This document shows, in pieces, positions 57,610-64,000 of a stretch of 64,000 bases of DNA. The notes under the pieces are model-generated. The model was not told the origin of the DNA. It saw only the letters and a list, made by a program, of their open reading frames with translations, and did no database searches. This DNA is from Streptomyces sp. NBC_00102 (GTDB taxonomy: Bacteria > Actinomycetota > Actinomycetes > Streptomycetales > Streptomycetaceae): positions 186,001 to 250,000 of the forward strand of contig NZ_JAPEMC010000001.1 of NCBI RefSeq assembly GCF_026343115.1. The letters run 5' to 3'. The stretch's first letter is position 1. Every line of letters starts with the position of its first letter. The position numbers and the translations under genes were made by a program.

Positions 57610-58827
57610 TTATGCGGCGAGTTCGATGTCTGTCGGTGTCCGGGATTCGTAGAAGGTGCCGTCGCGGAGCATGGCGAACAGGACGCTGATGCGTTGGCGG
57701 GCGAGGCGGAGGAGGGCTTGGGTGTGGGTTTTGCCGCGGGCTCGCTGTTTGTCGTAGTAGGTCCGGGATGCGGGGTCGGCGTTCATGCAGGCGAAGGCGG
57801 AGAGGAACATTGCGCGTTTGAGCTGCCGGTTTCCGCCGCGTGGTGCGTGTTCGCCGTGGATCGAGGTTCCGGACTGTCGGGTGGTCGGGGCGAGGCCGGC
57901 GTAGGAGGCGAGGTGGGCGGCGGTGGGGAAGTTGGTGCCGTCGCCGACGGTGGTCAGCAGGACTGCGGCGGTCCTGACGCCGATGCCGGGCATCGAGGTC
58001 AGGACCTGGGAAAGAGGGTGGGCTTCCAGCAGGGTGTTGATCTGGGCTTCCAGGGCCCGGCGCTGTTCGTGGACAGCAGCGAGCGAGCGGGCCAGGGACG
58101 GGACCACGATGTCGAGGGTGCCGGTGCCGGGAACGATCACGGTCTGTTCGTCCAGGGCGTCGAAGACGTCGTCGATCAGCCGTGCGGCCATGCGGGGGGC
58201 CTTGGGCCGGATCAGCTCGACGAGGCGGCGTCGGCCGGCTTTGCGCAGGGCGGCCGGGGAGCCGTAGCGCTCCAGGAGCCAGGTGACGGCCCGGTGGTCC
58301 AGGCGGGGGCCGAGGACGCGTTCCAGCGACGGGTGGAACTGGGTGAGCAGGCCGCGTATCCGGTTGCTGGTGCGGGTGGCCTCGGCAGCCAGGTCCTGGT
58401 CGAAGCCGGTCAGGACGGTCAGCTCGGCGGTGATCTCGTCGGTCAGTTCCAGCGAGCGCAGGGTGTGTGGCATGGTTCGCGCGGCGTCGGCGATGACGGC
58501 GGCGTCCTTGGCGTCGGTCTTGGCCTCGCCGGGGTAGAGGTCGGCGATCCGTCGCATCGCCAGGCCGGGCAGGTAGGCGACCTTGCAGCCGGCGTCGCGG
58601 GCGACGGCCAGGGGCAGGGCGCCGATGGAGGCGGGCTGGTCCACGATGACCAGCACGGTGGTGAACTTCGCGGACAGTTTGTCGAACACGGCCCGCAGCT
58701 TCGGCTCGCTGTTGGGCAGCGGCTTGTCGAAGACCTTCTTCCCGGCCGGGGTGAGCCCGTGCCCGTGGTGGGCGGACTTGCCGACGTCCAGGCCGAGGAA
58801 CACGCCCACGTCTTGAATCTCGAACAT
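57610..58827 (-). CDS. IS110-family transposase (apparently intact)
   Basis: Predicted 405 residues from ATG 58827; the frame is open to 58926. The N-terminal RuvC-like DEDD domain starts FLGLDVGKSAHHG, has VIVDQPASIG and TDAKDA; the C-terminal Tnp_IS116/110/902 domain has SMPGIGVRTAAVLLTTVGD, AAHLASYAGLAPTTRQSG and RGGNRQLKRAMFLSAF with the catalytic Ser region. No frame break is seen. IS110 recombinases are directed by a bridge RNA from the non-coding end of the element. Confidence 0.93.
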   Translation of the reverse strand: MFEIQDVGVFLGLDVGKSAHHGHGLTPAGKKVFDKPLPNSEPKLRAVFDKLSAKFTTVLVIVDQPASIGALPLAVARDAGCKVAYLPGLAMRRIADLYPGEAKTDAKDAAVIADAARTMPHTLRSLELTDEITAELTVLTGFDQDLAAEATRTSNRIRGLLTQFHPSLERVLGPRLDHRAVTWLLERYGSPAALRKAGRRRLVELIRPKAPRMAARLIDDVFDALDEQTVIVPGTGTLDIVVPSLARSLAAVHEQRRALEAQINTLLEAHPLSQVLTSMPGIGVRTAAVLLTTVGDGTNFPTAAHLASYAGLAPTTRQSGTSIHGEHAPRGGNRQLKRAMFLSAFACMNADPASRTYYDKQRARGKTHTQALLRLARQRISVLFAMLRDGTFYESRTPTDIELAA

Positions 58828-59095
58828 CGCACCCTTCCGGGGGTGTTGACGGTGCCGGCCTCGGCTCGGGTGTCGTGCTCGCGCATCCACGTTATGCAGA
58901 CCTGCCGCCCGCGAACTGTCCGGCATTGCGCCGGACCGGACGGTGGCCGGACCTCTGATCAGCGGCTCCGACGAACACCCCCGGACCCGGTGACACCACC
59001 CCCCAGGTCATGCCTTCGACAGGGGGACACAGTCATGCCGGGCCCGGAGGCCAGCGGCCCCGTTGCAGGACCGCGAAAAACATAACGGGGACGGT
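58828..59095 (-). ncRNA. Candidate IS110 bridge-RNA region
   Basis: 268 non-coding bases upstream of the transposase with several short inverted repeats (for example GTCCGGCATTGCGCCGGAC at 58919-58937, an 8-bp stem with three-base loop, and GGCCGGACC parts after it). In characterised IS110/IS1111 members the bridge RNA is made from this end. Assignment is by position and family knowledge. Confidence 0.4.
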
Positions 59096-60469
59096 TCAGC
59101 GGGTGTGAGCGCTGCCGTGCGTGGTCGGCGGCGCGGGAACCGTGTGGGCGCTCCGGCTCGCGATGCGGCTCGGCGCGGAGGCCGCCCAGGCCCCGGGGAA
59201 CCAGATGCCGGTGTACCTCTCGATCGCGTCGCGCAGACCGGTGAAGTCGGCTCCCTCCCACGAGGGCTTACCCGGCCCGCCAAAGTTGATGTTGAAGGTG
59301 TCGGGCATGTTGCGACCGTGCAGCTGCCCTTGCCGGCGGTGAAAGGTGCCGTGATCGGCGAAGCTGAGCGCCACCGCGTCGATCCTGCCGCGTTCCATGT
59401 GCATGACGGTCAGGCGCAGGCCGCCGTACGCGTTCCGGTACTGCGTGTCCGTGAACTCGATCATCAGTCGCAGGGGCGATTCCGCGATGGGCGTGGCGTA
59501 GTACGCGCTACCGACCGTGGTGCCGTTGGGGAAGGGGAGATGGAGTTCGGCGAAGAACTCGGCGGCGTACAAGGGCAAGAGCATCCTCCGGTGATCAGGG
59601 GCGGTTTTACCGGCGCGGTCCGGGCAGGCCGGTTGGCTGGTGGTGCTCCACCTCGGGACGCTGGCCGCGGGCAGCGCGGCCGGACGGCGGGAGGAGAGGG
59701 CCCGCCGTACGTCGAGCGGGGTGGGAGCCGGCGGGAGGATCGGGGTGAGCTGGGCCATCCCCTTGATGTAACTGAACGTCGCTTCGCGCCATCGGGGCAG
59801 GGGGGCCGGGTCGGCGATGGCTTCGGTGACGGCGGTGAGCAGGGCGGTGGGGGTGTCGGTGCTGGCCGTGGCGTACCAGACCGGCCGGTCGAGGGATTTG
59901 CCCGCCCACAGCTGCCAGCGGGCGTCGCGCGTGGTGAGCTCTGCTTCCGGGTCGAGGGAGCCGGTGGTGAACTCCAGGCCGGCGTGGCCGTCGGGGGACT
60001 GGATCGCGAAGACGCCCCAGCGCGGACGGTCGATCTCCCATCCCTGTTTCAGCAGCGGGATGACCGCGAGGAAGGGATCGTGCTCGCCGTCGTCGGCGAC
60101 CGGCCGGGCGAGGTAGGCGTCCGGCCCCTGCTCGTATGCGGTCGCGAGGACGGTGGTGAACGCGGTCACGAACTCGGTGGGAACGCGGTCGTTGAAGCAG
60201 ACGCCCCACGCGGGCGGTCCGAACTGGTCCTCGTACGCGCTGATACGCCAGAGTCCGTCGTCCTCTCCTTCGGGCAAGTAGCCCAGGCGCACACGCTGGT
60301 CAGGAGCGCTCACATACAGGTTGCCGTCCTCGTCGTGCCGCATGTCCCAGCCGAGGTCGAGCAGCGGTGCGAGGGCCTGGTCACCGGTTCCGGTGGTGGA
60401 GGCGAGGTGGCGCGGGGAAACGTACACGTCGCCGTCGATCTCGTGGTGCGGATCGAGCTGGGGTTTCAT
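59096..60469 (-). CDS. Long DUF317 protein with additional C-terminal domain
   Basis: Predicted 457 residues from ATG 60469. Two DUF317 units lie in residues 1-215: YVSPRHLASTTGTGDQALAPLL...WGVCFNDRVPTEFVTAFTTVLA and WEIDRPRWGVFAIQSPDGHAGLEFTTG...WYATASTDTPTALLTAVTEAI. After a linker, residues 295-457 carry an unrecognised domain (LPLYAAEFFAELHLPFPNGTTVG, LRLMIEFTDTQYRNAYGGLRLTVM). Its start overlaps the ATP-grasp stop (ATGA). The 3' end is at the IS110 border, so the last residues may have been altered. Confidence 0.75.
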   Translation of the reverse strand: MKPQLDPHHEIDGDVYVSPRHLASTTGTGDQALAPLLDLGWDMRHDEDGNLYVSAPDQRVRLGYLPEGEDDGLWRISAYEDQFGPPAWGVCFNDRVPTEFVTAFTTVLATAYEQGPDAYLARPVADDGEHDPFLAVIPLLKQGWEIDRPRWGVFAIQSPDGHAGLEFTTGSLDPEAELTTRDARWQLWAGKSLDRPVWYATASTDTPTALLTAVTEAIADPAPLPRWREATFSYIKGMAQLTPILPPAPTPLDVRRALSSRRPAALPAASVPRWSTTSQPACPDRAGKTAPDHRRMLLPLYAAEFFAELHLPFPNGTTVGSAYYATPIAESPLRLMIEFTDTQYRNAYGGLRLTVMHMERGRIDAVALSFADHGTFHRRQGQLHGRNMPDTFNINFGGPGKPSWEGADFTGLRDAIERYTGIWFPGAWAASAPSRIASRSAHTVPAPPTTHGSAHTR

Positions 60470-61695
60470 CGGTCCACCGAGGTAATGATCGTGATCTCGT
60501 CGCCAGCAAGGTCGAGGCGTTCGGTGACTTCGGCGGTGGTGCGGCCGGTGACGATGTAGAACCCGGCCCGGGCGGTGAACAAGTCCCCGTCGGGCGGCAG
60601 GACGAGCCGGTCGTCGGCCTCGCGGATCCACTGCACCCGGTGGAGCCAGGGGGTGTGGGCGGCGAAGGGCTGGTTGACGTGCCGGGCGGTGAGGGTGCCG
60701 GAGGTGTAGGGGTAGAGCATGCGGATGCCTGCGGCTGCGCTGCGGGTCGGGGTGAGGTCCGGTGCTCGGCCGCAGGCGAGGTCGGCGGCGGCCCTGGGCA
60801 GGTCGATGCCGGTGGCGAGGCGGACGAGGTGGCCGATCATGTCGCCGCCCAGGCGCGCGTTGACCTCGATCAGCCGGGGCTTGCCCGCCACGAGACGCAA
60901 TTCGACGTGCTGCACACCGTCGGTGATCCCCAGGGCCTTGACCGCCGCAGCAGCGACCGGGGCGACCTGGGGCAGCAGCGGGTCGGCGGCGTCGACGGTG
61001 TGGCCGGTCTCTTCGAAGTACGGGGCGCCGCCCAGACTCTTGCGGGTTACGGCGACCGCCGTGGTCGTGCCGCGGTGGGTGACGCATTCGACGGAGACTT
61101 CGGGCCCGTCGAGGTACTCCTCGACCAGGACGCTGGTGTCTTCGCGGCTGCGGCTCGCGCCGGCGGATGCGTGGGCGAACGCGGCGGGCAGTTCTTCGGG
61201 CTGGTCGACGCGGATCACACCGATGCTGCCGGCGAACGCGGCGGGCTTGAGGACGGCGGGCAGACCGAGGGTCATCGTCGCGAGGCCGGCCTCCAGCAGG
61301 GTTCGCGCCCTCATCGAGGCGGCCGAGGGCACGCCGTTGCGGGCGAACAAAGTGCGGGCGACCGCCTTGTTGCGGCAGGCCCGCATCACTTCGACGGAGT
61401 TCGAGGGCAGCCCGAGCGCATGGGCGAGGCGGGCGGTGGGGACGAGGTTCCACTCGTCCCACGTCACCACGCCGGCGAGGTCGTAGCGCTCCGCGAGGGA
61501 TCGGCCGCCGGCGAGAAGTGCTACGGGATCACTCAAGTCGACCACGGTGTGGTCGACGATGAACGGCTTCTCCCACGACGGTTCGGTGCCGGTGAGCAGG
61601 ACGACGTCGTACGCGTCGGCCACCTGCTCCAGGCAGTAGCCGCGGTAGATCTCGTCGCCGGGAGAGACGACGAGCACGAGAGGGCGAGCGGACAA
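60466..61695 (-). CDS. ATP-grasp ligase
   Basis: Predicted 409 residues from TTG 61695 (GGAGA upstream). The ATP-grasp fold is visible: CRNKAVARTLFARNGVPSA, LGLPAVLKPAAFAGSIGVIRV with the ATP-binding Lys, SVLVEEYLDGPEVSVECVTH, and the metal-binding end QHVELRLVAGKPRLIEVNARLGGDM. Close to the carboxylate-amine ligases (such as those making dipeptides or argininosuccinate-like bonds). Next to an MFS exporter it suggests production and export of a small peptide-like compound. Confidence 0.87.
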   Translation of the reverse strand: MSARPLVLVVSPGDEIYRGYCLEQVADAYDVVLLTGTEPSWEKPFIVDHTVVDLSDPVALLAGGRSLAERYDLAGVVTWDEWNLVPTARLAHALGLPSNSVEVMRACRNKAVARTLFARNGVPSAASMRARTLLEAGLATMTLGLPAVLKPAAFAGSIGVIRVDQPEELPAAFAHASAGASRSREDTSVLVEEYLDGPEVSVECVTHRGTTTAVAVTRKSLGGAPYFEETGHTVDAADPLLPQVAPVAAAAVKALGITDGVQHVELRLVAGKPRLIEVNARLGGDMIGHLVRLATGIDLPRAAADLACGRAPDLTPTRSAAAGIRMLYPYTSGTLTARHVNQPFAAHTPWLHRVQWIREADDRLVLPPDGDLFTARAGFYIVTGRTTAEVTERLDLAGDEITIITSVDR

Positions 61696-61806
61696 GAAGG
61701 GGTTCTCCGATCGGGGACGAGAGCGGGGCGAGGGTGTGATCGGTCGCGCGGTGCTTTCCGGAGGCGCCGATGGGCGGGGCGTTCTCCACAGGCTGGGGAC
61801 GCGGGT

Positions 61807-63042
61807 TCAGGTGCACAGGGCGGGGTCGGTGCGCAGGCGGGTGAAGGCGCAGAGCAGTCCGAGGGCCTGCAGTGCGGCGCAGGCGGTGATGACGTGGCCC
61901 AGGGCGTCGGGTGGGGTGAGGGCGGTGAGCAGGCCGGCGACGGGGAAGGGCAGCAGGAGGATGAGGATGGTCGCCGACAGGGTGCTGCCGAACTTCTCCG
62001 GAGGGATTAGCCGGGATCGCAGGGTGCGCAGGACGACCGTCATGCCGCCTTCGCCTGCCATGAACACCGCGACCAGGACCAGGTAGGACCGGTAGTCGGG
62101 GGCCCGGGCGGCGGCCAGGCAGGCGAGCGAGGCGAGGGCGGCGCAGACGGCGCCGACCGGCCACAGGCTGAAGCGGTCGAGCGCGAACCGGCAGAGCGTG
62201 ACGCTGAGAAGGGTCGCTGCGGCGGCGGCGGACCAGACGAGGCCCACCGCGGTGGTGGACTGCCCGAAGTGCTGGACGACGATCACGGGGCCGGCTGCCT
62301 GGAGTAGGCCGCTGGCCAGGTTGGACAGGGTCAAACCGGTCACGAGCCAGCCGAGTGCCGGGAGCGAGCGAATGGTGCGCCATCCGGTGAGGAGCCCGGC
62401 GCTGACCTGATGCTTCGGCGCCCGGGCCGGTGCCACGGGCGAGGGCGGGGTGCGCAGGGCGAGCAGCGCGGCGAGCAGCGAGAGCACGGTGGTCACCGCG
62501 AGCATCGACGGGGGTCCGGTGAGCAGGAGCATTCCGGCGAGCGCCGGTCCGGCCAGAGCCGCTGTCTGGTCGATGCCGAGCAAGACGGCTTGGACACGGT
62601 GGGCCCGTGGTCCTGCTCGGCGGCCGGCGGCGGCCCCTGCGGTTTCGGCCGCGATGTAGCTGAACTCGGTGAGCACTCCGGTGGTGGCCGCCAGCACCAT
62701 CACGGTCGCGCCCGCCACGGTGCCGGTCGGGTGGAGGTGCAGCAGGACCGCGCCGGCGGCGAGGACCAGGGCCCGGCCCAGGGAGGCCAGGTGGAAGACC
62801 ACCGCGGCGCCGCGGCGGTCGACGAGCGATCCGGCCCACCCGAACGCCGCGAGCCTCGGAATCCATTCCAGGGCGAAGGCGGCGCCCGTCAGCGCGGCGG
62901 AGCGCGTCGTGGCCAGGACGAGCAGCGGGATGCCGTAGGTGGACATCGCGAGCGCCAACGCGTCGGCGGTGCGCGGCAGGTAGATGCTGCGCATCGGACC
63001 GCTGGTGTGGCGTGCGTGCCGGGGTGCGACCGCGTAGCTCAC
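61807..63042 (-). CDS. MFS transporter
   Basis: Predicted 411 residues from GTG 63042 (GTGA overlap with the previous stop). About twelve hydrophobic segments; an N-terminal ALEWIPRLAAFGWAGSLVDRRG is the conserved loop 2-3 motif of the major facilitator superfamily (MFS_3/EntS-like exporters). Codirectional with an upstream regulator and the ATP-grasp gene. Likely exports the product of the ligase or a drug. Confidence 0.87.
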   Translation of the reverse strand: MSYAVAPRHARHTSGPMRSIYLPRTADALALAMSTYGIPLLVLATTRSAALTGAAFALEWIPRLAAFGWAGSLVDRRGAAVVFHLASLGRALVLAAGAVLLHLHPTGTVAGATVMVLAATTGVLTEFSYIAAETAGAAAGRRAGPRAHRVQAVLLGIDQTAALAGPALAGMLLLTGPPSMLAVTTVLSLLAALLALRTPPSPVAPARAPKHQVSAGLLTGWRTIRSLPALGWLVTGLTLSNLASGLLQAAGPVIVVQHFGQSTTAVGLVWSAAAAATLLSVTLCRFALDRFSLWPVGAVCAALASLACLAAARAPDYRSYLVLVAVFMAGEGGMTVVLRTLRSRLIPPEKFGSTLSATILILLLPFPVAGLLTALTPPDALGHVITACAALQALGLLCAFTRLRTDPALCT

Positions 63043-63521
63043 GCGGCCTGCTCGGGTTCGGCCGCCCGGGCCACCTGGGGGTTGTCGGCCAGCCACTGGA
63101 TCAGGAGCGAGCGGAGGCGTGCCAGGCCCTCGTCTGCTCCCGCGACGTGCGCACCGGTGGCGAGCGACGGCGCCAGCAGGCCGAGGACAGCCCGGATGCG
63201 GCTGGTGAACGCGCATACGGGCGCTGGCACGGCATGGCCTCGGGCCCAGTGGGCCATCGCGTCGTACAGGTCGACCAACTCCAACCCTGCCTGGGTCAGT
63301 TCGAGCCCGGCGCCGGGGGCGATCCGGATGAGGCCGTATGCGCGGGCCGTGTCGGATGCGCTGCGCAGGTGGTGCGTGGAGAGGTCGGTCAGGGTGGCGG
63401 TCATCCGGCGGGGCGGTATGGCGCCGTTGTCGTCGATCTCGGTAACGAGGCGGACCAATGGACGGGAGGCGAGCAGGTCGACAGTGCGCTGCGCTTCGTC
63501 GGAGATAAGAGGGGTGCTCAT
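63039..63521 (-). CDS. Winged-helix regulator-like protein
   Basis: Predicted 160 residues from ATG 63521. LLASRPLVRLVTEIDDNGAIPPRRMTATLTDLSTHHLRSASDTARAYGLI follows the HxlR/MarR-like winged-helix order, and GLELTQAGLELVDLYDAM is a typical second helix pair. The C-terminus is helical. Coupled to the MFS gene (GTGA) and to the upstream regulator-like gene (ATGA). Two adjacent small wHTH genes suggest an integrated control unit. Confidence 0.7.
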   Translation of the reverse strand: MSTPLISDEAQRTVDLLASRPLVRLVTEIDDNGAIPPRRMTATLTDLSTHHLRSASDTARAYGLIRIAPGAGLELTQAGLELVDLYDAMAHWARGHAVPAPVCAFTSRIRAVLGLLAPSLATGAHVAGADEGLARLRSLLIQWLADNPQVARAAEPEQAA

Positions 63522-64000
63522 CGGCGCGGGCCTCCCGCCGGAATGGCTGCCGCCGGGCGGACGGTCGTACGGTGCGAGAAGAGGTCCTTGTTGTGCCAGG
63601 CCGGGGAGGGCTGGACGGACCGAGTGGGTGTCCGAGTGGGTGGGAGTGCGGTGGGGGCGGGCCGGGACTGGCTGCTGATCCACGGCCTCGGTGCGGTCTT
63701 CGCCTGCGGGTGCCCCCAGACCGGGTGCTGGGCTGCGTGGTCAAGGGGCTGGCCGGCGGACCACGCGGACAGGGCGCCGAGCACGGGGCCCAGGCCGTGG
63801 CCGGACGCGGACAGCCGGTAGGGCTGGCCCAGGCCGTCGGTGTCGACGAGACCGTCGGCGGTGAGCTGCCGCAGCGGCGGGTAGATGTTGGTCCAGTCGG
63901 TGGTGGGCATCACGATCCGGGCCAGAGCCCGACCGCTTGCCTCCTGACGGGACTTGAGCACCCACAGGATGGCGGCTGCGTGGCGCCGGGTGAGCAGGGT
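63518..64000 (-). CDS. HTH regulator-like protein, 5' end outside window
   Basis: The frame is open to the window edge (161 codons). RRHAAAILWVLKSRQEASGRALARIVMPTTDWTNIYPPLRQLTADGLVD is a winged-helix pattern (HxlR-like), and PYRLSASGHGLGPVLGALSAWSAG the following helix. A Pro-rich C-terminal tail is unusual. It overlaps the next start by four bases. Confidence 0.65.
   Translation of the reverse strand, partial: TLLTRRHAAAILWVLKSRQEASGRALARIVMPTTDWTNIYPPLRQLTADGLVDTDGLGQPYRLSASGHGLGPVLGALSAWSAGQPLDHAAQHPVWGHPQAKTAPRPWISSQSRPAPTALPPTRTPTRSVQPSPAWHNKDLFSHRTTVRPAAAIPAGGPRR

Larger units (their letters stand above)
57530..59095 (-). mobile_element. IS110-family insertion element (approximate limits)
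   Basis: The element should extend from shortly downstream of the transposase stop to somewhere before the DUF317 gene at 59096. IS110 elements lack terminal inverted repeats, so the ends cannot be fixed from one copy. The region 58828-59095, upstream of the transposase, is non-coding and long enough for a bridge RNA. Confidence 0.6.

Noticed and set aside
57538..59085. 515-codon open frame on the plus strand
   Set aside because: Antisense of the IS110 transposase.
60367..62010. 547-codon open frame on the plus strand
   Set aside because: Opposite to ATP-grasp and MFS genes; Gly/Gln/Val-rich without domains.

Overview
The window is high-GC DNA from an actinomycete, almost certainly a Streptomyces. 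Evidence: GTG and TTG starts are frequent, ATGA overlaps between genes are common, and many families are typical of that genus (vdcBCD, DUF317, DUF5999, DUF2637, a WhiB protein, RsbW-like ATPases, an LAxTG surface protein). No tRNA or rRNA gene was recognised.

Region 1 (1-15.9 kb) is mostly chromosome-like. It opens with an amidase tail, a VWA-like gene whose 3' end is overlapped by a decayed IS5-family transposase, and two dienelactone-hydrolase-like genes around a decayed IS630-family transposase. An AraC regulator is divergent from a complete vdcB-vdcC-vdcD set (non-oxidative decarboxylation of vanillate-type hydroxyarylic acids). Then come a Gfo/Idh/MocA oxidoreductase, a lipoprotein, ung, a family-5 solute-binding lipoprotein, two tandem SDR genes, and a DUF3037/HipA-like kinase pair.

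Region 2 (15.9-20.7 kb) holds a tyrosine integrase and a small excisionase-type HTH gene, followed by wreckage: IS1380 transposase tail, ABC ATPase tail and SnoaL-like tail.

Region 3 (20.7-29 kb) is the most interesting. Seven co-directional, mostly overlapping genes encode an unusual radical SAM protein, an Asp/Glu-racemase-like enzyme, an HhH-GPD glycosylase-like protein, a PfkB kinase, a two-domain nucleoside deoxyribosyltransferase-like protein, a dTMP-kinase-like P-loop kinase and a MazG-like pyrophosphohydrolase. An XRE/TPR regulator is divergent from them. Together they look like an uncharacterised pathway acting on a nucleobase, nucleoside or nucleotide.

Region 4 (29-41 kb) is accessory: an RsbW-like ATPase, coupled DUF5999/GntR/DUF6415-type genes, a DUF574 methyltransferase running into a GntR gene, a sulfotransferase-like protein fused to a formylglycine-generating-enzyme-like domain, Nudix, a sugar-nucleotidyltransferase-like protein, an amidase, and an XRE/ImmA/membrane-protein trio.

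Region 5 (41-49 kb) is a mobilisation module. It contains a replication/HTH-type protein, a zinc-finger protein, WhiB, a DUF2637 spread-type membrane protein, several small genes, a MobC-like protein with four tandem hairpins inside its coding sequence (candidate oriT), and a MobA/VirD2-type relaxase.

Region 6 (49-64 kb) mixes small exported proteins, three DUF317 genes, a gene-poor stretch with hairpins and a CRISPR-repeat-like 28-mer, a large unknown protein, an LAxTG surface protein, an apparently intact IS110-family element, and a coupled DUF317 / ATP-grasp / MFS / two-regulator cluster that leaves the window.
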